Shown piece by piece: positions 49,639 through 57,807 of a DNA stretch of 64,000 nt. The stretch lies in NCBI RefSeq assembly GCF_016862315.1, contig NZ_BOMS01000014.1:1-64000 (forward strand), written 5' to 3'. A model generated the notes under the pieces. It saw only the letters and a list, made by a program, of their open reading frames with translations. It was not told the origin of the DNA and did no database searches. The stretch comes from Actinoplanes palleronii (GTDB lineage: Bacteria > Actinomycetota > Actinomycetes > Mycobacteriales > Micromonosporaceae). A program made the translations under genes and the position numbers. Position 1 is the stretch's first letter; every line of letters starts with the position of its first letter.

Positions 49639-50898
49639 ATGTCGCATGCTGAGCCGCCCGTTCCGCCGGTCAGGGGGCGGATGGCGTTTCTGGACGGTCT
49701 CCGGCTGGTCGCCGCGCTGATGGTGGTGCTTTACCACTACGCCGGCCTGCCCCGGGTCGCGAGCGTGTGGGACGTGCCGTCGATCGTCCACGCGTTCCCG
49801 GATCTGAGCCGGATCGCGTCCTACGGCTGGCTCGGCGTCGAGTTGTTCTTCCTGATCAGCGGGTTCGTCATCTGCATGAGCAGCTGGGGGCGGGATGCCG
49901 GCGCGTTCGCCCGGTCCCGGATCGTCCGGCTCTTCCCGGCCTACTGGGCGGCCGTGCTGATCACCGTCGCGGTGACCGCGATCTGGAGCGAGCCCCGGCC
50001 GCTCACCGCGAACTGGAGCGAGATCCTGACCAACCTCACCATGCTGCCGAAGCCGCTGGGTGTGCCGCAGGTGGAGGGGGTCTACTGGACGCTCTGGGTG
50101 GAGGCGCGTTTTTATCTGCTCTTCGCGTTCCTGGTGTGGTGGGGGCTGACCACCCGCCGGGTGCTGGTCTTCGGCTACGGCTGGCTGATCGTCGCGACCT
50201 ACGCGGTCGAGGCGGAGTCACCGCTGCTCAGCACGATCGTCATGCCGGACTACGCGGCGTTCTTCGCCGGCGGCATCGGGTTCTTCCTGATCCACAAGTT
50301 CGGCTCGGACCTGAAGTTCTGGGGCCTGGTCGGCTTCTCCTGGCTGATCGCCCAGCACAACACGTATGACATGGTCCTGCTGGTGAACCGGCCGATGCCG
50401 CGCCCGATGTCCGCGACGGCCGGTGTCCTGCTGGTCACGGTCTTCTACGTGCTGATGGCGGGGGTGGCGCTGGGCTGGTTCCGCCGGGTCACCTGGGGCT
50501 GGCTGACCACCGCGGGCCTGCTCACCTACCCGTTCTACCTGCTGCACGAGAAGATCGGCTGGGTGCTGATCCACCAGATGCGGGACCTGCGGCCGCGCTA
50601 TCTGACGCTGATGATCACGGTGGCCGTCATGCTGGTCGCTGCCTGGCTCTTGCACCGGTTGGTCGAGCGGCCGCTTGCCGGTTATCTGCGCACGAGGCTG
50701 GCGACGCCGACACCGGACACTCCGCGCGGAACGGCACCGCGGGCGAGGGTGCCGCAGGAGGAGACGCCACGGGACGACACCCCGCCGGAGCGAGCGCCGG
50801 ACGACCTGATCCGCGACGCTTCCCGCCGTACAAAATCGGACGAGGCGGACCCGGGGTCGCACGCGGCGCGCGACCCCGGGCCGGTTCTGCTGCCTTAG
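49639..50898 (+). CDS. Acyltransferase 3 family membrane protein
   Basis: A 419-residue membrane protein of the acyltransferase 3 (OafA/NodX-like) family. It starts with the signature MAFLDGLRLVAALMVVLYHYAG containing the catalytic His, then ELFFLISGFVICMSS, and has about ten helices. LYPFYLLHEKIGWVLIH-like sequence near the end (TYPFYLLHEKIGW) is typical. The C-terminal 75 residues are a charged, Pro-rich cytosolic tail. Family members O-acylate extracellular sugars, peptidoglycan or antibiotics. The ATG at 49639 follows the TetR gene by 43 nt, and its stop overlaps the stop of the convergent secreted-protein gene by 3 nt. Confidence 0.9.
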   Translation: MSHAEPPVPPVRGRMAFLDGLRLVAALMVVLYHYAGLPRVASVWDVPSIVHAFPDLSRIASYGWLGVELFFLISGFVICMSSWGRDAGAFARSRIVRLFPAYWAAVLITVAVTAIWSEPRPLTANWSEILTNLTMLPKPLGVPQVEGVYWTLWVEARFYLLFAFLVWWGLTTRRVLVFGYGWLIVATYAVEAESPLLSTIVMPDYAAFFAGGIGFFLIHKFGSDLKFWGLVGFSWLIAQHNTYDMVLLVNRPMPRPMSATAGVLLVTVFYVLMAGVALGWFRRVTWGWLTTAGLLTYPFYLLHEKIGWVLIHQMRDLRPRYLTLMITVAVMLVAAWLLHRLVERPLAGYLRTRLATPTPDTPRGTAPRARVPQEETPRDDTPPERAPDDLIRDASRRTKSDEADPGSHAARDPGPVLLP

Positions 50899-51446
50899 AT
50901 CCGGCACTCCCAGGAGCTGGCGTCGTAGAAGTCGCGGAAGCGGTCGATCGCCGTGGCGCCGGCCGTGTGCTTGCAGACCTCGGGCAGGCTGACGTCGAAG
51001 TAGACCGGGTCGACCCGGCTGTAGTTGACGCAGTGCCAGTCGTAGACGGTCGTGCCGAGCAGGGCGGATGCGCTGTGGCCGGTCGAGGTGCAGTAGTCGT
51101 CGATCGCCGGGGTGACCACTGTGGATGTGACGCGCCAGCAGCTGACCGAGGCCGGGTCGCGGAATCCGGCGATCCGGTCCACGGCGCCGGTGCCGTAGGT
51201 CCAGCGGCAGGCCGCCTCGAAGGTCAGGTCGTGCGCGGCGCCGTCGCTGCCGGTGCAGTGCCAGTCATAAGCGGTCACGCCGGTCAGGGCGGCGTCGGCG
51301 TATCCGATCGAGCGGCAGTAGGCGCCGAGGTCGAGGCCGCCGAGCTGCTGCGGTGTGGCGGACGCCGCGGCGGCCGGGCCGGTCACGGCCAGCATCCCGG
51401 CGAGTCCGACGAGCAGAGCGAGCAGGACCTTGCTGAGCGAACGCAT
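50895..51446 (-). CDS. Small secreted protein with duplicated YDWHC domain
   Basis: A 183-residue exported protein. The signal peptide is about residues 1-28 (SLSKVLLALLVGLAGMLAVTG, then AAA). The mature part is two copies of a 70-75-residue domain with conserved order YC(R/T)S, YDWHC, a short D-x-x-F/L segment, AC(R) or VC(K), and a final CWR or ECR, so each copy has four cysteines that could form two disulfides. ATG at 51446 with GGGAG 4 nt upstream; the longer frame to 51533 lacks a start signal. The function is unknown. It resembles small secreted actinomycete proteins of unassigned role. Confidence 0.78.
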   Translation of the reverse strand: MRSLSKVLLALLVGLAGMLAVTGPAAAASATPQQLGGLDLGAYCRSIGYADAALTGVTAYDWHCTGSDGAAHDLTFEAACRWTYGTGAVDRIAGFRDPASVSCWRVTSTVVTPAIDDYCTSTGHSASALLGTTVYDWHCVNYSRVDPVYFDVSLPEVCKHTAGATAIDRFRDFYDASSWECRI

Positions 51447-51808
51447 GCTTCTCCCGACGTTCAGAAGTGTCCTTTTCGGACTTTGGGCACGTGCCAGCCT
51501 AGGGATCTGACGGCATTCTGCAAGCCCTTGCAACTAGAACGTAACTTCTCTCAGCAGATGGTTCATCTTGCAGTCACGCACCCTTCAAGATCAAAATCAG
51601 AAGATCGATGTCGTGCGTCCGCCGGGGTGCGGACCGCCGCTCCCGCCGGGACCCCTGCGGGCTTCGCTGGCCGCTGGCGCGTCCAGGACGCGAAACCCTC
51701 CGGGCGATGTCCGTGGGTGGTCCATGCCAAACCGTTCCGTGCCGTGGCCGGGGGAGCGTGGGTGGCATATCGTGCCGGAGTCGTTGCTTCCGGCTGAATC
51801 GGGGGAAG

Positions 51809-52678
51809 ATGCCGCGTCGCTGGCAGGTCGCCGTCCTGGCGCTGCTCGGGGTCTTCGCGCTGGCCTGCGAGGGTGGCGCCGGCGCGGCCGACCCGGAGCC
51901 CACGCCGAGCCGGAGCCGGACGGTCGCGCCGTCGACCGGCTACCCGGCGTCGATGGCGGCGCTCGGCGACTCGATCACCGCCGGCGTCGGCAGCTGCCTG
52001 GCCTACGTCGCGTGCAGCCGGAACTCCTGGGCGGCCGGCACCGCCCGCGGCGTGGACAGCCACTACCAGCGGATCCTGGCCGAGAACTCGAAGATCAAGG
52101 GCGACGTGCACAACTTCGCCGAGCCCGGCGCGGAAGCGGACGCGCTCGCCGGCCAGGCGGCCCGGGCGGTCGACGCGAAGGTGCAGTACGTGACCGTGCT
52201 GATCGGCGCGAACGACGCCTGCTCCGGCCGGCTCCGGGACATGACCTCGGTGGCGAGGTTCCGCGACGAGGTGGACCGCGGGCTGGCCACGCTGAAGAAG
52301 GGCCTGCCCAAGGCCCGGGTGCTGGTGGCCAGCATCCCGGACCTGTACCGGCTGTGGCAGGTGGGCCGGGACGACGAGCAGGCGCTCCGGGTGTGGAGCA
52401 GCGGCGGGGTCTGCCCGTCGATGCTGGCCGACCCGGCGTCCACGGCGCGCGCCGACAACGAGCGCCGGCGCGGGGTGCGGGACCGGATCGACGCGTACGA
52501 CGACGAGCTGCGCCAGGCCTGCAAGGCGTACGGCAGCCGGTGCCGGTGGGACGGCGGGCAGGTGCACGACCTGCGGTTCACCCTCGACCTGGTGAACACG
52601 TTCGACTACTTCCACCCCAACCTGGAGGGCCAGAACGAGCTGGCCGCGATCACCTACCCGGAACGGTTCAGCTGGTAA
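51809..52678 (+). CDS. Lipoprotein SGNH/GDSL-type hydrolase
   Basis: A 289-residue exported hydrolase. The N-terminus is a lipoprotein signal with the lipobox ALAC (VAVLALLGVFALACEGG). The SGNH blocks are present: block I MAALGDSITAGVG (Ser nucleophile), the block III segment VLIGANDAC (Asn), and the C-terminal FDYFHPNLEGQ with the catalytic His. Five cysteines in the mature part may form disulfides. ATG at 51809 with GGGGG 3 nt upstream. It acts as a membrane-anchored esterase or lipase; the substrate is unknown. Its end overlaps the convergent MFS gene by 11 nt. Confidence 0.88.
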   Translation: MPRRWQVAVLALLGVFALACEGGAGAADPEPTPSRSRTVAPSTGYPASMAALGDSITAGVGSCLAYVACSRNSWAAGTARGVDSHYQRILAENSKIKGDVHNFAEPGAEADALAGQAARAVDAKVQYVTVLIGANDACSGRLRDMTSVARFRDEVDRGLATLKKGLPKARVLVASIPDLYRLWQVGRDDEQALRVWSSGGVCPSMLADPASTARADNERRRGVRDRIDAYDDELRQACKAYGSRCRWDGGQVHDLRFTLDLVNTFDYFHPNLEGQNELAAITYPERFSW

Positions 52679-53948
52679 TCGTCTTCTCCGGAGCGGACGA
52701 CCGCGCCCAGAGCGCCGCGAGCACCGTGCCGACGCAGAGCGCGGCCGCGCTGAGCCCCAGCGACCAGTGGATGCCGACCACCGCGCCGAACAGGCCGACA
52801 GTGATGCCGCTGCCGAAGCGCAGGCCGTTCGCGGACATGCCGTACACCCCGATCACCCGGCCCCGGTCCGCGGGCGGTGCCATCAGCTGCACCACGGTCT
52901 GGCCCACCGACATCGACGCCAGGTTGGCCACCCCGCCCGCGACCAGCAGAAGCACCGCGATCGGGTAGCTCGGAGTGACCGCGAAGCAGAGAGTGAACAG
53001 GCCGTACAGCCCGGTGCTGATCACCGCGGAGAGCACCGTGGGCCGGATCCATCCGGTGGCCTCCAGGACCAGGCCGCCGACCACACCGCCGACGCCGTTG
53101 GCGAAGAGCAGGATCCCGTACGCCGTGCCGGCGTCCCCGCTGCCCAGGTCCTGGGCGAAGAGCGGCATCGCGGACTGCAGCGAGGCGCCGACGAAGAACG
53201 AGCCCAGCCCGCCCAGGATGATCATGCTGACCAGGGTGTGATCGGCGCGCACCTCGCGGAGCACCCGGACCGAGTCCATGATCCCGACCCGTTTCCGGGG
53301 CACCCCGCCGTCCCGGGTGTGCCCGGTGAACCTCGTGCGGAACAGGAACAGGGTGAGCGGCAGGTAGAAGACGATGTTCGCGAAGATGCCCCAGGTCGGC
53401 CCGAGCCCGAGCAGCAGCGCCGAGCCGACCGCCGGCCCGAACAGCACCCCGAGACTGCGGAACGTGGCGTTGAGCCGCACGGCGCTGGGCAACTCCTCGT
53501 CGCCGACGAAGTCGTGCAGCATCAGCTGCTCGCCGGGACCCCACAGGGCGCCCGCGACACCGTGCAGCACCAGCAGCACGCAGGCGTGCCAGACCTGCAG
53601 CGTGCCGGTCAGGAAGAGCACGCCCCAGGCCGCCGAGACCAGCATGAACAGCACCTGCGCGAACTGGATCACCCGCCGGCAGTCGTACCGGTCGGCGAGG
53701 CCGCCGAAGAAGACCGACAGGAACAGGAACGGCACCCAGTGGCTGATCACCTGGAAGCCGGCCAGCGCCGACGAGTGGAACTTCTCCCACAGCACCCAGT
53801 AGGTGATCACGTGTTCGATGTTGTCGGCCATCATGGCCAGCGCCGCACCGAAGAGGTAGGGCCGGCAGTCCGGGTTGCGCAGCGCGGCGAACCGCCGTGG
53901 TGGATCCGGTTTCGGGACGTGCGTGTTCTGACCGCAGGCGGCACACAT
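52668..53948 (-). CDS. MFS transporter
   Basis: A 426-residue major-facilitator protein with about twelve helices. The motif-A-like loop is FFGGLADRYDCRRV between helices 2 and 3, and the opening helix pair is FGAALAMMADNIEHVITYWVLW, which resembles the DHA3-type (MefA-like) exporters. The unusual N-terminal 10 residues hold a CxxC pair (CAACGQ). I use the ATG at 53948 with GGAGG 11 nt upstream; a GTG at 53966 is possible. It is divergent from the AAC(3) gene, sharing a 130-nt promoter region, so the pair could be a resistance unit. The substrate is unknown. Confidence 0.88.
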   Translation of the reverse strand: MCAACGQNTHVPKPDPPRRFAALRNPDCRPYLFGAALAMMADNIEHVITYWVLWEKFHSSALAGFQVISHWVPFLFLSVFFGGLADRYDCRRVIQFAQVLFMLVSAAWGVLFLTGTLQVWHACVLLVLHGVAGALWGPGEQLMLHDFVGDEELPSAVRLNATFRSLGVLFGPAVGSALLLGLGPTWGIFANIVFYLPLTLFLFRTRFTGHTRDGGVPRKRVGIMDSVRVLREVRADHTLVSMIILGGLGSFFVGASLQSAMPLFAQDLGSGDAGTAYGILLFANGVGGVVGGLVLEATGWIRPTVLSAVISTGLYGLFTLCFAVTPSYPIAVLLLVAGGVANLASMSVGQTVVQLMAPPADRGRVIGVYGMSANGLRFGSGITVGLFGAVVGIHWSLGLSAAALCVGTVLAALWARSSAPEKTITS

Positions 53949-54082
53949 TGTTCTCAGGACCTCCACCGGACAGCCTCATCCCCGCGCCGCCCGCCGGCGC
54001 GGCAGGTGACCGAGGAGTGATCAGCGCCACTCGTCCGTGCTACATAAGGACCCGGAAGTTCCGATCAGTGCCAGGAGGGTCA

Positions 54083-54892
54083 GTGGATCTTGTGGACCGA
54101 GTGGACGCCGGCCCGCGCACCCGCGCCTCGCTGGCCGGGGACCTGCGCGCCCTCGGCCTCGGCGCGGGGGAGATCGTGCTGCTGCACTCCTCGCTGAGCT
54201 CGCTGGGCTGGGTGTGCGGCGGGGCGGTCGCCGTCGTACAGGCCTTCCTCGACGTGCTCGGGCCGGCCGGCACGCTGGTGGTGCCCGCGTTCGCCACCGA
54301 GAACCGGGACCCGGCGCGCTGGGCCGGCCCGGAGATCCCGGTGGCCTGGTTGCCGCTGATCCGGGACAGTCTGCCGCCGTACGATCCGGCTCTGACCTCG
54401 TGCCGCTCACTGGGGGCCATCGCCGAGACGGTGCGGTGCTGGCCGGGCGCGCACCGCAGCCCGCACCCGCAGACGTCGTTCGCGGCGATCGGCGCCCGGG
54501 CGGCCGAGCTGACGAGCCGGCACGACCTGCCCAGCGAGCTGGGTGAGGAGTCCCCGCTGGCCGCCCTGGAGGCGGCCGGCGCCCGGATCGTCCTGCTGGG
54601 CGTGGGGTTCGCGAGCTGCACGGCCTTCCACCTGGCCGAGTACCGGCTGCCCTGGCGCACACCCCGCGACAACGCCTGCGTGATGACCACCCCGGCGGGC
54701 CGCGCCTGGGTCCCGTACCGCGGGGTGCTGCTGAACGCGGGAGACTTCGCCGAGCTCGGCGCGGATCTGGAGCGCACCGGGGCGGTGACCACCGGCCCGG
54801 TCGGCTCGGCCGCCGCCCGGCTGCTGTCCCTCCCCGCGGCGGTCGGCTTCGCCCGCGATTGGCTGACCACCCATCGTGTGCCACCCGGATAG
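54083..54892 (+). CDS. Aminoglycoside 3-N-acetyltransferase family protein
   Basis: A 269-residue acetyl-CoA-dependent acetyltransferase of the AAC(3)/antibiotic-acetyltransferase family. Conserved stretches are LLHSSLSSLGWVCGGA, LVVPAFATENRDPARW, HPQTSFAAIGARA, ESPLAALEAAGARIVLLGVG and CTAFHLAEY. GTG at 54083 with AGGAGGG just upstream. A possible promoter is TGATCA (54018) with TACATA (54041), 17 nt apart. It is divergent from the MFS exporter and 105 nt upstream of the first Fxs-type precursor, so it could be a stand-alone resistance gene or belong to the peptide cluster. The acceptor amine is not predictable. Confidence 0.86.
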   Translation: MDLVDRVDAGPRTRASLAGDLRALGLGAGEIVLLHSSLSSLGWVCGGAVAVVQAFLDVLGPAGTLVVPAFATENRDPARWAGPEIPVAWLPLIRDSLPPYDPALTSCRSLGAIAETVRCWPGAHRSPHPQTSFAAIGARAAELTSRHDLPSELGEESPLAALEAAGARIVLLGVGFASCTAFHLAEYRLPWRTPRDNACVMTTPAGRAWVPYRGVLLNAGDFAELGADLERTGAVTTGPVGSAAARLLSLPAAVGFARDWLTTHRVPPG

Positions 54893-54997
54893 TCCCCGGT
54901 GGCGACTACTGTACGTACCCGTATCGACGCTCTACGATAACGTCACCGGTGGCCTCCGCCCCGCAAGATCACGTCTCGTCGATGCGAGGTTTGCGGC

Positions 54998-55177
54998 ATG
55001 GCACGTAAGCGGGAAGTTCCGATCGCCGATCTTCAGTCAGTGGGGCAGGACCCTGCGCGGCTCCATCACCTGACCGCTCGCCGACCAGCCGTCCGGTTCG
55101 CGGTCGACGGGACGCGGCATCCGAGCGCCTTCAGCAATTTCGCCAACGGGCAGCACCTCGACGACACGTCGGGGTGA
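54998..55177 (+). CDS. Candidate cyclophane-peptide precursor (FxsA-like), FSN-FAN core
   Basis: A 59-residue peptide gene with GCGAGG 8 nt before the ATG, ending 3 nt before the radical SAM gene. The leader begins MARKREVPIADL, sharing the V/I-P-I-A element with the second precursor and with known FxSxx-COOH proteins. Near the C-terminus lie two consecutive three-residue units, Phe45-Ser46-Asn47 and Phe48-Ala49-Asn50, followed by a nine-residue polar tail (GQHLDDTSG). Standard FxSxx-COOH substrates end at the motif, so the tail is unusual. Expected fate: Phe-to-Asn crosslinking by the neighbouring FxsB-type enzyme. The substrate role is inferred from position and motif. Mature product and export route are unknown. 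Confidence 0.66.
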   Translation: MARKREVPIADLQSVGQDPARLHHLTARRPAVRFAVDGTRHPSAFSNFANGQHLDDTSG

Positions 55178-55180
55178 TGG

Positions 55181-56347
55181 GTGGACGAGCTCCTGGGCCC
55201 GGCATCGGCGCCGGTACGCCAGGTTCTCCTGAAGGTCCACAGCAGATGCAACATCGCCTGCGACTACTGCTACGTCTACCAGCACGCGGATCAGAGCTGG
55301 CGTGACCGCCCCCGGGTGATGTCCCGGGCGACGATCGACCTGGCCGCGGCCCGGATAGCCGAGCACGCGGGCAAGCACGACCTGCCGTTCCTCTCGGTCA
55401 TCCTGCACGGTGGTGAACCGCTGCTGGCCGGCCCGGACGTGATCGACTACCTGGTCCGTACGGTGCGGGCCGCGGTCACCAGCCACACGAAGGTCGCGTT
55501 CGGCCTGCAGACCAACGGCCTGCTCCTGAACGACAGGTTCCTGGAACTCTTCGCGGCCCACCGGATCCGGGTGGGTGTCAGCCTCGACGGCCCGGCGGCG
55601 GCCAACGACCGGCACCGGCGGTTCGCCGACGGCCGGGGCAGTCACGCCGGCGCGGCCCGGGCGCTGCGCCGGCTCAACGAGGCCCGGCACCGGCCGCTCT
55701 TCGGCGGCATCCTGTGCGCGGTGGACGTGGCGAACGACCCCCTCGAGGTCTATCACCATCTGCTCTCCTTCGACCCGCCCGAGATCGACTTCCTGCTGCC
55801 GCACGGCACCTGGGACCGGCCCCCTCCGCATCGGGGCCCGGACCAGGACCGCACGCCCTACGCCGACTGGCTGATCCCGATCTTCGACAGGTGGTACGAG
55901 TCGCCGGCGCCGCAGACCCGGGTGCGGCTCTTCGAGTCACTGGTCTCGCTGCTGCTCGGTGGGCCGGGTGGTGCCGAGGGGCTCGGCCTCGGGCAGGTCG
56001 ACCTGGTCACCGTCGAGACCGACGGCAGCCTCGAACAGGGTGACGTGCTGAAGACGGTCGCGCCCGGCGCGCCCGCCACCGGCCTGCACGTCCGGTGGAA
56101 CTCCTTCGACGAGTACCTGGACCATCCGGGCGCCCGGGCCCGCCAGGCCGGCCTGGCCGCGCTGGGCGCCGAGTGCCGGCGCTGCCCGCTGGTCCAGGTG
56201 TGCGGCGGCGGCCTGTACGCCCATCGGTTCAGCACCCGCAACGGATTCGGCAACCGGTCGGTGTACTGCGCCGACCTGGCCGCGATCATCCGGCACGCGG
56301 CTCGGCGGCTGGCCGCCGACCTGCCGCCGCCATCCGCCGGAAAGTGA
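55181..56347 (+). CDS. fxsB: Radical SAM/SPASM maturase, FxsB-type (copy 1)
   Basis: A 388-residue radical SAM peptide-modifying enzyme. The SAM-cluster motif is Cys23-x3-Cys27-x2-Cys30 in KVHSRCNIACDYCYVY, followed by ILHGGEPLLAG and FGLQTNGLLL. The C-terminal SPASM region has Cys332, Cys335, Cys341 and Cys363 (QVCGGGLYAHR), ligands for auxiliary clusters. The H-S-R-C-N-x-A-C-D-Y-C-Y-V-Y core and terminal GFGNRSVYCADL are those of FxsB, a three-residue cyclophane-forming group. GTG start 3 nt after the precursor stop, so translation is coupled. It lacks the extra C-terminal domains of some FxsB fusions. The likely substrate is the 59-residue peptide upstream. Confidence 0.9.
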   Translation: MDELLGPASAPVRQVLLKVHSRCNIACDYCYVYQHADQSWRDRPRVMSRATIDLAAARIAEHAGKHDLPFLSVILHGGEPLLAGPDVIDYLVRTVRAAVTSHTKVAFGLQTNGLLLNDRFLELFAAHRIRVGVSLDGPAAANDRHRRFADGRGSHAGAARALRRLNEARHRPLFGGILCAVDVANDPLEVYHHLLSFDPPEIDFLLPHGTWDRPPPHRGPDQDRTPYADWLIPIFDRWYESPAPQTRVRLFESLVSLLLGGPGGAEGLGLGQVDLVTVETDGSLEQGDVLKTVAPGAPATGLHVRWNSFDEYLDHPGARARQAGLAALGAECRRCPLVQVCGGGLYAHRFSTRNGFGNRSVYCADLAAIIRHAARRLAADLPPPSAGK

Positions 56348-56567
56348 GTCCGATAAATGTCCGTCCCGCCCTCGCCGGGTCCTCTTGTCGGACTTGAAAC
56401 CCGCTGCGGGGTACCCCTCAGGTGCCCTGTGCGGTACTAATGACACAAAGCCCTCACCGGGCGGGTCGCCTACATCTGGCAGCCTGCCGGCCCAGAGGCC
56501 GCCGATGCCTCCTGCGCGGGATTCCTCTCGCGACCGCTGGGCCCGTTGGTGGCCGTCGGGAGGCCGG

Positions 56568-57758
56568 ATGCTGTATTTCTTTCTGAGCTACGCGCCTGAC
56601 GAGGACGACATCTTCGTCCACCGGTTGTACCAAGACCTGTCCGCGGAGATCATCCGGCGGATCGGAGCGGAACCCCAGCAGGTCGTCGGCTATCTGGACG
56701 ACAGCGGTGCCGGCAGCTGGCCGGTCGACGCCCGGACCGCGCTCAGCGACTGCCAGACCTTCGTGGCCCTGTGCTCGTCGAAATACCTGGCCAGTGAGCG
56801 GTGCGGCCGGTACTGGGGAGTCTTCGTCGACCGGATCCACGGCGACGGCTCGGACAACGGGCGCGGCGCCGACTCGTTGATCCCGGTGCTCTGGGCCGCC
56901 GACGGCCTTCCCGACGACGTGTTCCACGAACCGGACCTCGAGGTCCGTCCCTTGCGGACTCCCAACGGCGACGACCTCCGGATCATGATGCGGCTGCGCT
57001 CGCACCGGGCGGCGTACGCGGCCTTCGTCGCCTCGCTGGCCCATCGGGTGGTCGAGGCGGCCCACGCCCATCGCCTGCCGCCGGCGCCGTCCGGTACCGA
57101 CCCGGACGCCGCGGTGAACCCGTTCGATCGTCGGAGACACCGGCACGGCGTGGCCGGGCGGTCGACGAAGGTCTACGTCGTGGTCGCGGCCGGCACCCGG
57201 GAGCAGATGCGGGCGATCCGCGGCGACCTGCGGTTCTACGGCCTGCGGCGGGAGGACTGGGCGCCGTATCAGCCGGTCGCGCCGCAGTCGCTGGCGGCGC
57301 GCGCGTGCGGGATCGTCTCCGACCGCCGCCTGCAGTCCGAGGTCGTCCCGATCGAGTCGGCGGCCGAGCGGCTGCGTGCGGGGCTGCGGCGCGACATCCT
57401 GGTGCTGCTCGTCGACGCCTGGGCGGCCCGGCTGGACGATCTGGAACCGGCGCTGCGGGAGATCGGGCGGCAGGACAAGGAGGCCGTAGCGGTGCTCGTG
57501 CCGGCCAGCGCGGACGACGTGGAGACGTCGGCCCGCCGCGTCGAGCTCCGCGGTGAGGTGCTCAAACGTTTTCCCGGCCGGTCGTCCTGGCACGACTCAC
57601 TGCTGCGGATCGGTGTCGAGTCCCCCGACGACTTCGACGCCGACCTCTCGGTGGCGATCGCGGCGGCGCAGCGGCGGGCGTACCGGCGGGGCTGGGGGGA
57701 GCAGCGGCCGGACCCGTCCCGGGCCGGGGCGCGACGTCCGGTGCTGGAGGGACCGTGA
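56568..57758 (+). CDS. fxsC: TIR-like protein FxsC
   Basis: A 396-residue protein that starts MLYFFLSYAPDEDDIFVHRLYQDL, the typical FxsC opening of a TIR-like domain (about 1-205). A second alpha/beta domain follows (about 225-375, TKVYVVVAAGTREQMRAI) and an Arg/Pro-rich end. ATG at 56568 with GGGAGG 4 nt upstream; the frame is open upstream to 56385 but that part lacks family features. FxsC proteins accompany FxsB in actinobacteria and may generate or sense a nucleotide signal or bind the peptide. A catalytic TIR Glu cannot be assigned with confidence. The 220-nt gap from fxsB (56348-56567) holds no gene I can support. Confidence 0.84.
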   Translation: MLYFFLSYAPDEDDIFVHRLYQDLSAEIIRRIGAEPQQVVGYLDDSGAGSWPVDARTALSDCQTFVALCSSKYLASERCGRYWGVFVDRIHGDGSDNGRGADSLIPVLWAADGLPDDVFHEPDLEVRPLRTPNGDDLRIMMRLRSHRAAYAAFVASLAHRVVEAAHAHRLPPAPSGTDPDAAVNPFDRRRHRHGVAGRSTKVYVVVAAGTREQMRAIRGDLRFYGLRREDWAPYQPVAPQSLAARACGIVSDRRLQSEVVPIESAAERLRAGLRRDILVLLVDAWAARLDDLEPALREIGRQDKEAVAVLVPASADDVETSARRVELRGEVLKRFPGRSSWHDSLLRIGVESPDDFDADLSVAIAAAQRRAYRRGWGEQRPDPSRAGARRPVLEGP

Positions 57759-57807
57759 CCAGGGCCCCGGCGAGCTGCGCGGAACACCGAGTTGGGGGAG
57801 GGACCAC

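Noticed and set aside
54054-55024. 13-nt direct repeat GGAAGTTCCGATC at 54054 and 55012
   Set aside because: A match this short is expected by chance many times in a 64-kb window. One copy lies in a leader and the other inside codons of the precursor, so a shared role is unlikely.
56358-56429. 23-codon frame between fxsB and fxsC as a third precursor
   Set aside because: No Shine-Dalgarno, no F-x-N or F-x-S motif, and no leader resemblance.
56385-56567. N-terminal extension of FxsC
   Set aside because: Residues are Pro/Ser/Arg-rich and unlike the family. GGGAGG before the ATG at 56568 gives the standard MLYFFLSYA start.
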